A DNA stretch of 24,412 nt, from the NCBI GenBank assembly GCA_937885175.1, contig CAKZZO010000146.1, forward strand, positions 1 to 24,412, read 5' to 3'. The translations under genes and the position numbers were made by a program. Positions 15,901 through 24,291 of the stretch are shown here, in pieces (position 1 is the stretch's first letter; each line of letters begins with the position of its first letter). The notes below the pieces were generated by a model, which searched no databases, had not been told where the DNA came from, and was given only the letters and a program-made list of their open reading frames with translations. Source of the stretch: an uncultured Treponema sp. GTDB lineage: Bacteria > Spirochaetota > Spirochaetia > Treponematales > Treponemataceae.

Positions 15901-18900
15901 TGTAGTCTTGACTGGGCAGACCGCAGACGAGGGCGTGGGAGTTCAGAAAATTTCATATCAGATTTTAAAGGGCGATAATCCTGTTGCAATCAATGGTAAA
16001 GAGGCTATTGACGTGACGGCTTCTGGTGATGCAGAAAATACGCTGACGGGAAGCACTTGGAAGGCAAAAATCCCGACAGCTGGTTTGACGGAAAGCGGTC
16101 ACCTTACGCTTAAAGTGACTGCAACGGACTATCTGGGTCATACGACTTCTGCAGAAAGAGTCTTCTATCGCGACAGTACGCCGCCTGTTTTTGAAGATGG
16201 CTATCCCAAGGTAACAACTCAGGTTTCTGCAGGGGAAAATTGGTTTAGGACTTCAACCCTCACCGTTTCTGCAAAGGCAACAGATGAAGAAAGTGACATT
16301 GCAAGCATTTCCTTTAAGGTTGGCGAAAACGGTGACGAAATCGCCATGACAAAGAACGAAGACGATACCTATTCTTCTGCAAATGTTGTCTGTAAAGAGG
16401 GTGACAATACTATTTATGTTCTTGCAAAAAACAATGTCTACGACGGCACAAAGGGCGTTACCACTAAGACTATTACTGTGCATGTTGATACCATTGCGCC
16501 TGAGTTTAGTACGCCTGCCTACAGCGGATTGATCTATGCGGCTTCCAATGCCAGCAACAATGATGTAACAGTAAGCGGCACTATCACTGAGGCTTTGGGA
16601 CTTTCTGCAACTAATGGTCTGGTCATCACCGCAACACGAAAAACCAGTGCTGGTGGAAGCAGCGATAAAACCGAGAAAACTTATGACGCTGACAGCCTTA
16701 AAGAAATTTTGCAGGAGAATGGTGCTACAACGATTACTGCTCCATCTGGCGCAACTCCGTTGACGGACGAAAATAACAACTGGTCTTTTAAACTCCCCGC
16801 TGATACGGCAAGTCACTCAACTGACGGCGAATGGACATTCACGATTACTGCAACCGATCAGGCAGGCAATACGGCGAGTACAAAAGCAACGGTTCTGATT
16901 GACACCACCGCCCCGGCTTGGTCGGCTTCGGGAACTATTGCAAGCAAGGACTACTACTTTACTGTTGGTGGAAAAAAATATGACGCGGCAAACTGGTACA
17001 AGGATACGAACCTTTCCATTACAGGCTATTACATTGAGGACGTAACGGGAAGCGGTATTAGTACTGTTAATTATACGATTACGCCACCCATTGGCAGTAG
17101 TTCCAGCCAGCTGACGGGTAGTATCAGTCCAAACAGTGCAACAGGAATTTCTAAATTCATTTCAGAAGTAGCGGGCTTTGAAAACGGCTCTAGCCTTACC
17201 TTTACGGCAAGTGACGAAGCGGGAAATACTTCAACTGCCATCAATGAATATGTCATTAACATTGACAGTACCGAACCCGAACTTGACAGTAACTCCGTAC
17301 GATATGCAGTGGATGGTGGTGATTCGAGGGAACTGGGAACATCAACCATTCTGACAAACGCAACAAAAGCAATTGTCATTACAGGCACGGTATCAGACGC
17401 GGCATCAGGCATAGACTTGGGAACGAACTCTGCCAAAACAATTTCTGCAACAAGAGGAAGTGTCGCCTATGACGCAAGTCAAGACGACACAAGCGGCAAA
17501 TCTGCAACATTTACACTGACGCTTTCTACTGAAGTATTGCAGAGTAATCTGACGAACGGTGTGAACACCATCAACATCACCTTTAAAGACGTGGCGGGAA
17601 ATTCTCATACGGCTACCGTGGCAACCATAAAGAAGGATGCTCAGGCTCCTGAAGTCAGCATTACGGCACCCACACTGACTAGCGTAAACAAGACGATTAC
17701 TATTAAGGGCTCTGCGTCCGACAACGAAGAACTTGCCTTTGTGGACATTGCAATCAGCACGGACGGCGATGAAAACTACATAACGTTTGAAAACGGTAAC
17801 GGTATTGATGCAACAAGCAAGCATCTCACACTTAGCAATAATGACTGGTCATTTGAACTTGACACGACAACCTATGCATCTACAGCGGAAGAAAAAAACA
17901 TTACGATTAAAGTGACCGCTCAGGACAAGGCTGGAAACACCAAGGAAGCGGTAAAAGGCTATACCATTTCTCAGAACGGTGACCGACCGATTGTCAAAGT
18001 GACCAACTTGCAGAAAAATGGCGAAAAGTACGTGCTCAAATACGGTACGGAAGGCCAACTGACGGGAACGATTACCGATGATGACAGCACCTCCGATGCA
18101 GTGGTAAAAGTTCTGCGTGTGGCAAATGTGGCAAGTTCTGAAACCTTTGACGCAAGTGCATGGGATGATAGCGGCTGGACAAAATCGACGGTATCTGGCG
18201 TAATAACGTCAAGCCACGCTACCTATGGACGCACGGAACTCACGCTGGCCACCGGTGAATGGACATATTATCCTAAGGATCAGGCTGATGGTGCATATAC
18301 ACTCTACTTCTACGTGGAGGACAATCCGGGCACCACCTTTGCCACTACAAAGGCAGATGCATTGGCTCGTCCCTACTGGCAGTACAAGACCGATGAGAAG
18401 CAGGATAATGCAAATGGCATTGCATACAGCGTGGACGGTTCTTCTCCTGAAGTAAAGACCGCAGACGTAACGGCCTACGCTGATGAAGGCGGCACGACAG
18501 CCTATGGCGAAAAAGAAACGGTAGGAACTTCAGTCAACCTGGGCGGAACAAGAAAACGCTATGCCCGCTTTGTCTTTACTGCAGCGGATGCCAACGGTGT
18601 TGCAAGCATGACGGCAACGCTTAGCGGAAAAGATAAGGACAATCCAGAAAACGCAAAGGAAATCACGCTTTCTACCGCCACGGCGACTGACGGAAATTTT
18701 GCGGAAACATCTGACAGTACCCCTGCTACCTGGACGACAAGGCTTGTGGATATGTCTGTGTTTGCAACGGGAGCAGTGACTTTAAAGGTTGTTCCCACTG
18801 ATCAGAATGGCTTGATTGGTAATGGTCAGTATACATGCAATGTGGACAATACGGCACCTGTTATTACGGTTACAAACCCCAGTTCTGCCACAGAACAGAA

Positions 18901-21900
18901 CGGATCTATTTCCATTACAGGACGTGCGAGCGATGTAGGCACTGCGGGAACGAGCGACGTTTATTTTGCTATTCCATCTACAGATGAAAGTGCAGTATAC
19001 GGAGGAAACCTGACTTTAACCTCTACCCCAGACGCATGGACATTTGCCTTTGACGGAACAAGTGCAAATAACAGTACGCTTGGCTCATATATTGTCCGTA
19101 CGGTTGGTGCAAGTCAGACCTACAAGATTGAGAAAGTGTCGGGAGAAATAGCTTCTAATACTGATATTTGGAAAATCCGTGTATACTTTAAGGCGGTTGA
19201 CGCTTTGGGAAATGAGTCTGAAAAAACGGATTACTTTATCCGCTACAATCCTAACGCTGATATGGCAGTGGCAAGTATCACCTATCCGTCAGAAAATGAT
19301 TACATAAAAGCAGACGGTGCATCGCTCGGTTATGCTATCATCGGTGGTACTATCCGCACTACAGGTACGGTGACGATTGAGGACGTAAGCGTTGGTGTTG
19401 GCGCAGTATACATGCAGATTTGCCAGACAGACGAAAATGGAAATACTGACTGGAGTGACAATGCAAAGACCTATGTGTCAGATTTGCAAAAAGATGGTGC
19501 TAATGTATACACAGTGTATGAAAAAGATACAGCCGCAACAGATACGGGTTACACCATCACAAATGCGGATGAAGCCTGGTGGGGCATTAAGGCTGTTAAT
19601 AAGTCCTATTCATGGAACCTCAATATCAATGAAAAGCAGGAATTAAATCCCACTTCAGGTACAAACAATATTGCCATTCGCGTGTGTGCCATGAACTCAA
19701 ACGGCAAAATGGGCAACTGGTCTGAGCCTATGTACATTCATGTGGATAACGATGCTCCTACGGCGACCTATATGCTCAAGCAGTTTACTTCAGGACAGGC
19801 AGTTGCGAAGGCAACTTCAGCACATGCGGAAAAAGCATACAGTGCAGATATGTACATGAGAAATCCCAATGCTGACTGGTATATTGAAGTAAATCTTACC
19901 GACACCTCAGGAATTGATGGAGATTCAATTACGGTAAACGATACTGGTACAGGATTCCAGAAAGAATCATATACGGACAGCAATGGTAAAACGAGTTACT
20001 ATGTCTATATTCCTATAACAAGTACATCTGGTTCTGCAAGTTACAAACTCTATGCCACTGACAATGATGCGACAAAACACAATATTCAGATTACTTTCTC
20101 CCTGAATATTGATAACAATGCGCCGACGGTAACAAGTCTGGTCAATAACACTGGTGAAATTGCCAATACCAAGTTGAGAAATTCAAACTACGGTGTGACC
20201 TTTGGCGCAACGGCAACTGATACTGGCTCTGGATTCAGCAAGGCGGCCTATTACTTCCTGCGTGATGTGGACGGAACAAAAACAGTTGAACTCCCCGTGC
20301 CGGATTTTGTAAGCGACACTACATGGCGTCTCGCATCTGCTGCAAAGACAATGACCGTGTCTGAAAGTGCAGTGTCTTTTGAGGCTTCTGCTACAACGGC
20401 AGGAGACAGTGTGGCTTTGGCGAACCTGACTGATGCAAGTGATACATCCGGACTGTATGGTGTGGTGTTGACGGGAAGCAGGGATAGTGCTACGACCTTT
20501 ACCCATGAACTCGTCTCTGATTATGCATCGAAGGGTGTGATACGAAAAGGAAGCCTTGTGCGCATAGGCGGCTCCTACTATTTGATTACAGATTTGAATG
20601 GCGACACCCTTACCTTTGACGGCGAAGTGAGTGAATCTTATACGGATGCATTCTTTGCAATGGCATTTGTTGTCAACAACACCGAGGGAGAAACTCCTGA
20701 GACATGGACTGCTACCGATTCAGGCTTGCAGAGGACGATAACAAAGGATGACGGTGACGGATTCGTAGAGTCAATCAAGAAAGAGGGCAATACATGGACA
20801 TGGGATACAACTGTGTGGGCTGGAGAACTTGAAGATGGTCCGCTGACTGTTAAGTGTGCTGCGTTTGATGTTGCAGGTAATGTAAACAGTGACGCTTCTG
20901 CCTATGTGATGATTGCAAACAACACGCCTCGTCTTACAAAAGTCTTCCTTGCGACCGACTTGAACGGTGATTCTGTCTATAGCGAAAATGAATTTGTGCA
21001 TGGCTCGGTGTATGTGAAGGCAGGGAACACCGCTGTTGCTGATTATCTTGAAGCCCTTTCGGCCTCTAATACTGATGAAAGCCAGACGGCAGTTGTTACG
21101 GTGGGTGCAAGTGGCGACTGGAAGGACAGCAATGGGCAGCAGGTTCTTACCGGCACACGTTTCCGCATTAGTGACAGCACCATGGTGACTATGGAATTTG
21201 TAGGTGGCGTAAAAGAGGGCTACGAAGGGTACGGAAGCGGCAACGGTGATGTATATGCCTATGTTGCGACATCGGCTACGGCTCTTACAGAACCTGATTC
21301 AAGTCAAGCTCATAGTGCAGGAAGGGTTGCTAAGCAAAGCAGTGAGAAAGTAACGTGGGAAACAGCCGCTGCCTATAAGGGCATTGATGTCCAAAAGACA
21401 GATGTAACAGGCTCTTTGTATGGCTCTTATACTGAATCTACAAAAAATAACGACGAAGAGCAGTACTTGTGTCTGACACTGTGGGATTCAACAAAGGGAA
21501 CGACGGTAGGCAGTACAGATACCCTTGTAGAGGGAAAAATTACCAAATTTGGAAGCCAGTATCAGGTTCTGAATATTCCGGTTTACTATGACTTTGTGGA
21601 TGACAAGGAGCCAGAACCCAGCATTGAAGCCCCGACAGCGCACGAAGACGGCGGACACGTAGAACTGTCTGACACATTGCCGTCTGACACATTCAAAGAT
21701 GGCTCTGGTGAATACGACAAAGATACGAAGGTTTCTGGCAAGGTCGTCTTTACCGGAATGGTAAGCGATGAAAAGCGCATTTCTTCTATAACACTCACGA
21801 GCGGAAAGGCAATAAACAATACGCTTACAGAAGCCGTGACAGTCGCCTCTTACGAAAACGGAATTCTCCAAGTGAAATCCGCCGCAAGCGCAACAACTGG

Positions 21901-24253
21901 CTGGAAATTCGCAATTACCGAAACGACTGCGGAAGAACAGTTCTCGCTTGCAGACGGACACAAAGTCCATTGGACGCTCACACTTGATTCAAGCTATGTG
22001 GAGGCCATTGCCGCAAGCGATGTCAAATTCACGCTCACCGCAAGCGACGGTCCGAACAGCGCACAGGCAGCCTATCAGGTGGACATCGTGCCCTATATTA
22101 CGGGAATTTGGCGTAGTGCTACCACAAAATCAGTTGTCTCAAAGACATACCGCTCAACCTACGGTGAATATCCTGTAGCAATCGGAGATACCCTCACGGT
22201 AACAGGATATAACCTGCCGGATGCTGATGTGGCGGCAAATGCGACAGAAAGTACGTATGTGCGTGTAGGTGGTACTGGCGTTGCGACAACAAATCAGACT
22301 GCCAAAAAGCAGTTCACATTCAGCGTACCTGATAACTCCGGCGAGTTGACAGTGAGCGTCAACGGCATTTTGAGCCTCAACCATCGGAACAACAACTCTC
22401 TGAAGACGAACCAGGAAACTGCTTCAAGTGCGACAAACAACGCCAAGTCTTCTACCGTTGACGGCAATGTGCTCTATGACAACAGGTATATTCGTGTATG
22501 GGATGTAGGACATTACTTCTCAAGTTTATCTGACGGTAGTATGCCAACACTAGCAACTGATAATGAAGGCAATCTGTTCTCAACCTGGACTTTAATGGGT
22601 TCTGCAACAGTACAAATTCAGAAAGGTCTTAATACTGACAGTAAACCGCTGTATGTATGTTACGACCAGACTGATAAAGAAAGTTGGCTTGCAGTTGATA
22701 AGACACCTGGCACGACAAATGGTGAGATAAGCGTTATATACTTCCCTGCAAATGTTGGATGGTCTGGAACTCCTGACACAACAGGATATGCGCAGGCCGA
22801 AGCAATGGGTGGTGTTTGGGCTGCAGGTATTCCAAATGCAAACTTTAACAATAATGATTACTTCCGTTACGGAAACTTTGCTAATCCTGTCAATTCTAAT
22901 GGCAACAGAAAGTATGTTTGGATTGCAAATAATCCTTATACATATACTGACAGTAAAATTGTTGTTGGAGGATGGCAGCTTGCAAGTGCTTCAATGCGTC
23001 GTGATGTAAGTCAGTTTACAAATGCCCGCACAGTTCGTAAGGGAGACAATATGCATTTTGCATATTATGATACTAAGAATCATGCTTTGAGATACACCTT
23101 CCAGGCAAACAATGCAACACCAAATGAGTATAGTTCGCAGGATAACAGTGTTACATACAAAAAAGCAATTTCAGGCTGGATTTTAGTCGATGGAAAAAAT
23201 GATGGTCAGGATAGAATCCATGGAGGATATGAAGTTCTTAATGGCAGCGATACAGCAAATAGCATCTATAGTGCATTAACAACAAATTCTGTAACTCTTA
23301 CAGCAGCTAGCAATGCTCTTAAAGGTAAGGCCTGTACAGTTGGAATTGCATATACAAATTCTGCTGGTAAATATTGCCTTGAATTGCATGAAGCACAAGG
23401 TGACGCAAATGGTCAAGTATTGACATTTACCGATTCATCAACAAATGGGGCCACTCTGAATGGAGATGCATCTGGGGCTTACAAGTGTATGGGTGGTTGT
23501 GTATACTATGGTGATTCTAATGTTGTATCAAAAGGTGCTACTCAAATTGATTCGGTCGGTGCACATTTAAGCCTTGATGTTACAAGTTCTGGTAACCCAG
23601 TTGTTGTATATTATGACTCTGATAATGATACATTAAGAATTGCATATTCAACATCTGCAACTCCTAGTATGTCCGCAAAAGCAACAGGGGCAGACACCTT
23701 TACCCGACAGTCACTCTCTGGCATTATCACTGGTGGTACTTATGTTCAGGCTAAGATTGATCCTAATAACTACTTACATATCCTTTATCGCGATGACGAA
23801 GGTAAATTAAAATATGTTAAGAGTACAAATGCTCCTGACGGTGCAAACTACAACATTGATAAAGCGGATATTATGGACATAGATACAGCAGGAACATACG
23901 GAACGCTTTCTTTAATTGGAAGTGGTACAAAAACAGATAATAAATATGCTACTTACACACCATGTGTTTCATTCCTCAACAGCGAAGGAACTGCGAACGG
24001 CGTAAAATATGCCATTCTCCGAAGCGTAGACACTGGAGACGGCGCGCTATCAAGCATGTGGGATACAATGATTGTTCCTGCCGTTTCCGGCAACTATGTA
24101 ACTGGCGGTGAATACATCTACACCGAAGGATTCAATGGCTGGACTGAAAATAGTGCCGATATTACCGACAGCGTTAACACGGCAGAGTGTGATGCAATCA
24201 TCGGCTACAACACAGGCCGCATGGATGTGCTCTTCTTAAAGCGCGAGAAATAA
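9938..24253 (+). CDS. giant surface lipoprotein with tandem Ig-like modules and a beta-propeller-like head
   Basis: A single intact 4,771-residue frame, started by ATG 9938 with GAGGAG (9926-9931) six bases upstream. The N-terminus is a lipoprotein signal: Lys3-Lys4, a hydrophobic core (10-23), and a Val-Leu-Ser-Cys25 lipobox of the relaxed spirochaetal kind. Mature protein should be lipid-anchored, probably on the outer surface. From residue 35 to about 4049, Ig-like modules of roughly 100-150 residues recur. Most begin with a (V/I)D-x-x-x-P-x-(V/I) signature and end with D-x-(A/V)-G-N. An IPT/TIG-like module (about 4050-4150) and a repeat-rich C-terminal head (about 4185-4771) follow. No transmembrane helix, sortase motif or RGD is seen. 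Roles such as adhesion, polysaccharide binding or cell contact are inference. It is alone in its transcription unit. Confidence 0.93.
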   Translation: MLKKCFFKSVVAGMVFGALGMVLSCSDNVGLGESVDTEAPTIEIAYPPASSVIRGTFVFAGSWKDDKGVKSVTASITNTATKQTYPANEVILGENNTWSVLVNNYSEENADYVNYWQLPDGKYELGVYATDNAGHKSGTTTRTFEIDNTAPVTVLTSPGSTSTYTAYGSTFSVEGTIADEHTVDSLAVTIYDENGNVLDSTAESPYTETSVQTAGGTSVSLLKFSEKPVTTVQTRYANIYGENRDGGTKKYSCTIYVTDNARLYGEEQYKAFLESKGTSTDASAETLGNETSVFYLNASVYETLLSSVKGYGLSVAELMTIINGTYVASDDTSARAAGSSVVAGTLTKSQLKEVQSLLYGENSVAVDTSVNHLRFSLDPAVNPTYAVSGFALEDSPNGTKNQTVTFIVSPGLDGTQFRPNTFEVYLLNCGAYSDEAGFDRSKYTEFLEDPATYYGAHKDTTIFVSSFADTYTDADTLSSLTATFKLPEIVADNWYCIGIAGHDLDDNELIPDGVFGFIGALSGTPPVVGFEQPVNQAILGSSADLTFTGEITTTEVKLDKVTLTVDVTDVENGSTVGSFKVSNVASDADKIVSWNPDVEKDDNAKFKYAWKFTLTDAPEYSKYKAESGDNRIYMYTVTAEARDASGGENTANRTVTVDTVPPEVTITSVIPSVTGYTDANHSDASAVYVNGTITITGAINEMNLKSASYTVFVDGATVKDADGKDDENYTNVPIKTTQFKIMIDTTALTDDKPIKVVVTAIDRATGTLVTALDGTVGNVGSYSTSALISDGDTEKSYRILQETDRPVLQPTNADTKITSEDAIIAATKNADALNTNIFNLGDKLQATVSDDDGVASVSVGYRKAGSTDAFSPLAANYTASNNSLTSALPSDYGVYEIQVKAVDSVTDRTADFAENGTSTTCFVVAMDDGAPTFSNVQPADNGYYAESFAVTGVITDKSGAVTLQLTSVTDQGNSESYASAVSLNDTADGADFSDKITVPANSQTYRIVYKATDKYNQSKEYAIRYIVDKEAPTVEPPSIENASQSGGWFNSTSPRVTVKAKDNEGGSGVATVKAYVLKDTEVPADLADYAVENATGVDLAAGTKDADGYTPYAGVVSLQQGKNVVIVVVTDQATNKTRVKTDVIQVDTLSPTITLSALSDTLINKTEWENLSSGLTLTPTIVDEGSGVVSAWLDRQNTEAKESDATIKATTDAVTSSSGWTAQLVIPQSALTDGNHVYYVWAKDAAGRTSASEPISFTVDKTPPEIEVNALSNNGLYTEANVTNLDTTARTAKYSIAGSWSDAVSGTETLQYTRNANPTELTAEGEDPAAAWVTIPLSDKAAGVKLSWTNLIDVTESSGNTIAFRAKDTAGNITASDGYKLFTGITFDFSLPVITLTQRPATQTKEQVTIGGTVEDKLALSKGNISIVVTKGTEAQTVTPTITETTTGKAYSFDLTIPANADHSNDGDWTVTIGAKDGAGRDAVQQKVAVKIDTTAPSVEKPTLSTSKGSEKDSVYYFNGSDIPTVAVSASDSGTGIASVAYGIVSGTATAWSDSLVLKNITESADKWTAMQMDSSVSDRFKVNVTDFNTLGEGDYVVFVRVIDSVGNTAYSEGYRVCNDKTLPVLEETGAGDKPVDATGRSFDSGTFTLTGTVSDSNYKELTVTRDTIDGAAPVLTVANGTWTLKQDVADDEQSHTYTYTLTAIDYAGNEAYINGRTVEIDRTAPTVTVEKLNDSAAEVGVFSTKEKNCIFTGKIEETGSGLHKAYALLYTGDTAPADPDAATGIASGETNYASVSVNSDGSFTHTFYGQAEGTYHLKVVAFDKAGNTSSFTPVQVNVDNSAPVSTLNVTGSANGIKQIADGVASDVTISADNWNQKTVYITDGTFTLSGAVTDAFGFSADTIELSVDSTVVSFTSKTDNFNWSQSSGTFNWTYTQPATDGTYTYSLKMTDTAGNERTNEFKVQVDTKAPNILSITAPASNSNQTGDVVLTGQTADEGVGVQKISYQILKGDNPVAINGKEAIDVTASGDAENTLTGSTWKAKIPTAGLTESGHLTLKVTATDYLGHTTSAERVFYRDSTPPVFEDGYPKVTTQVSAGENWFRTSTLTVSAKATDEESDIASISFKVGENGDEIAMTKNEDDTYSSANVVCKEGDNTIYVLAKNNVYDGTKGVTTKTITVHVDTIAPEFSTPAYSGLIYAASNASNNDVTVSGTITEALGLSATNGLVITATRKTSAGGSSDKTEKTYDADSLKEILQENGATTITAPSGATPLTDENNNWSFKLPADTASHSTDGEWTFTITATDQAGNTASTKATVLIDTTAPAWSASGTIASKDYYFTVGGKKYDAANWYKDTNLSITGYYIEDVTGSGISTVNYTITPPIGSSSSQLTGSISPNSATGISKFISEVAGFENGSSLTFTASDEAGNTSTAINEYVINIDSTEPELDSNSVRYAVDGGDSRELGTSTILTNATKAIVITGTVSDAASGIDLGTNSAKTISATRGSVAYDASQDDTSGKSATFTLTLSTEVLQSNLTNGVNTINITFKDVAGNSHTATVATIKKDAQAPEVSITAPTLTSVNKTITIKGSASDNEELAFVDIAISTDGDENYITFENGNGIDATSKHLTLSNNDWSFELDTTTYASTAEEKNITIKVTAQDKAGNTKEAVKGYTISQNGDRPIVKVTNLQKNGEKYVLKYGTEGQLTGTITDDDSTSDAVVKVLRVANVASSETFDASAWDDSGWTKSTVSGVITSSHATYGRTELTLATGEWTYYPKDQADGAYTLYFYVEDNPGTTFATTKADALARPYWQYKTDEKQDNANGIAYSVDGSSPEVKTADVTAYADEGGTTAYGEKETVGTSVNLGGTRKRYARFVFTAADANGVASMTATLSGKDKDNPENAKEITLSTATATDGNFAETSDSTPATWTTRLVDMSVFATGAVTLKVVPTDQNGLIGNGQYTCNVDNTAPVITVTNPSSATEQNGSISITGRASDVGTAGTSDVYFAIPSTDESAVYGGNLTLTSTPDAWTFAFDGTSANNSTLGSYIVRTVGASQTYKIEKVSGEIASNTDIWKIRVYFKAVDALGNESEKTDYFIRYNPNADMAVASITYPSENDYIKADGASLGYAIIGGTIRTTGTVTIEDVSVGVGAVYMQICQTDENGNTDWSDNAKTYVSDLQKDGANVYTVYEKDTAATDTGYTITNADEAWWGIKAVNKSYSWNLNINEKQELNPTSGTNNIAIRVCAMNSNGKMGNWSEPMYIHVDNDAPTATYMLKQFTSGQAVAKATSAHAEKAYSADMYMRNPNADWYIEVNLTDTSGIDGDSITVNDTGTGFQKESYTDSNGKTSYYVYIPITSTSGSASYKLYATDNDATKHNIQITFSLNIDNNAPTVTSLVNNTGEIANTKLRNSNYGVTFGATATDTGSGFSKAAYYFLRDVDGTKTVELPVPDFVSDTTWRLASAAKTMTVSESAVSFEASATTAGDSVALANLTDASDTSGLYGVVLTGSRDSATTFTHELVSDYASKGVIRKGSLVRIGGSYYLITDLNGDTLTFDGEVSESYTDAFFAMAFVVNNTEGETPETWTATDSGLQRTITKDDGDGFVESIKKEGNTWTWDTTVWAGELEDGPLTVKCAAFDVAGNVNSDASAYVMIANNTPRLTKVFLATDLNGDSVYSENEFVHGSVYVKAGNTAVADYLEALSASNTDESQTAVVTVGASGDWKDSNGQQVLTGTRFRISDSTMVTMEFVGGVKEGYEGYGSGNGDVYAYVATSATALTEPDSSQAHSAGRVAKQSSEKVTWETAAAYKGIDVQKTDVTGSLYGSYTESTKNNDEEQYLCLTLWDSTKGTTVGSTDTLVEGKITKFGSQYQVLNIPVYYDFVDDKEPEPSIEAPTAHEDGGHVELSDTLPSDTFKDGSGEYDKDTKVSGKVVFTGMVSDEKRISSITLTSGKAINNTLTEAVTVASYENGILQVKSAASATTGWKFAITETTAEEQFSLADGHKVHWTLTLDSSYVEAIAASDVKFTLTASDGPNSAQAAYQVDIVPYITGIWRSATTKSVVSKTYRSTYGEYPVAIGDTLTVTGYNLPDADVAANATESTYVRVGGTGVATTNQTAKKQFTFSVPDNSGELTVSVNGILSLNHRNNNSLKTNQETASSATNNAKSSTVDGNVLYDNRYIRVWDVGHYFSSLSDGSMPTLATDNEGNLFSTWTLMGSATVQIQKGLNTDSKPLYVCYDQTDKESWLAVDKTPGTTNGEISVIYFPANVGWSGTPDTTGYAQAEAMGGVWAAGIPNANFNNNDYFRYGNFANPVNSNGNRKYVWIANNPYTYTDSKIVVGGWQLASASMRRDVSQFTNARTVRKGDNMHFAYYDTKNHALRYTFQANNATPNEYSSQDNSVTYKKAISGWILVDGKNDGQDRIHGGYEVLNGSDTANSIYSALTTNSVTLTAASNALKGKACTVGIAYTNSAGKYCLELHEAQGDANGQVLTFTDSSTNGATLNGDASGAYKCMGGCVYYGDSNVVSKGATQIDSVGAHLSLDVTSSGNPVVVYYDSDNDTLRIAYSTSATPSMSAKATGADTFTRQSLSGIITGGTYVQAKIDPNNYLHILYRDDEGKLKYVKSTNAPDGANYNIDKADIMDIDTAGTYGTLSLIGSGTKTDNKYATYTPCVSFLNSEGTANGVKYAILRSVDTGDGALSSMWDTMIVPAVSGNYVTGGEYIYTEGFNGWTENSADITDSVNTAECDAIIGYNTGRMDVLFLKREK
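10040..22084 (+). repeat. array of about 25 Ig-like (Big-type) protein modules
   Basis: Module starts by signature, in approximate residues: 35, 146, 525, 657, 926, 1027, 1146, 1259, 1387, 1492, 1618, 1721, 1839, 1966, 2078, 2183, 2321, 2442, 2566, 2680, 2832, 2969, 3104, 3269, 3391, 3659 and 3888. Examples are EIDNTAPVT, VDTVPPEVT, IDTTAPSVE, IDRTAPTVT and VDNNAPTV-like forms. The modules are diverged in both protein and DNA; I saw no long exact DNA repeat, so the array is old rather than recently amplified. Spacing is regular (about 100-130) between 1027 and 2680 and looser at both ends, where extra segments are inserted. Confidence 0.8.
22085..22390 (+). other. IPT/TIG-like domain between stalk and head
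   Basis: Residues about 4050-4150 contain VPYITGIW, then GDTLTVTGYNLPD, a valine/glycine strand (TYVRVGGTGV) and FSVPDNSGELTVSVNG. This order resembles IPT/TIG immunoglobulin-like domains that often precede ligand-binding heads. It lacks the (V/I)D-x-x-x-P signature of the stalk modules. Confidence 0.5.
22490..24250 (+). other. C-terminal head with beta-propeller-like repeats
   Basis: At least four repeats of a hydrophobic strand, an aromatic-acidic turn and a second strand are visible: MHFAYYDTKNHALRYTF (about 4371), NPVVVYYDSDNDTLRIAYS (about 4552), YLHILYRDDEGKLKYVKS (about 4610) and VSFLNSEGTANGVKYAILRS (about 4677). A weaker one starts near PTLATDNEGNLFSTW (about 4203). The pattern '(h/I)-(v/a)-Y-x-D-...-L-(r/k)-Y-a' fits blades of a beta-propeller. 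Most of this segment, to about 23970, is noticeably more A+T-rich than the rest of the gene. Confidence 0.55.
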
Positions 24254-24291
24254 AAGTATCTATGAGGTCAAATGTCAAGTTTTTAAGCAAG

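Noticed and set aside
12575..18058. Several minus-strand frames of 100-190 codons inside the giant gene
   Set aside because: They are Cys/Arg/Ser-rich antisense shadows of Thr/Asp/Gly-rich repeats, with no ribosome sites or recognisable domains.
10040..22084. Recently amplified DNA tandem repeat
   Set aside because: The Ig-like modules share only short signatures; I saw no long identical DNA segments between them.
24100..24253. Sortase motif, C-terminal membrane anchor or type I secretion signal on the giant protein
   Set aside because: The C-terminus ends MDVLFLKREK without LPxTG, a hydrophobic helix, or RTX-like glycine-aspartate repeats.
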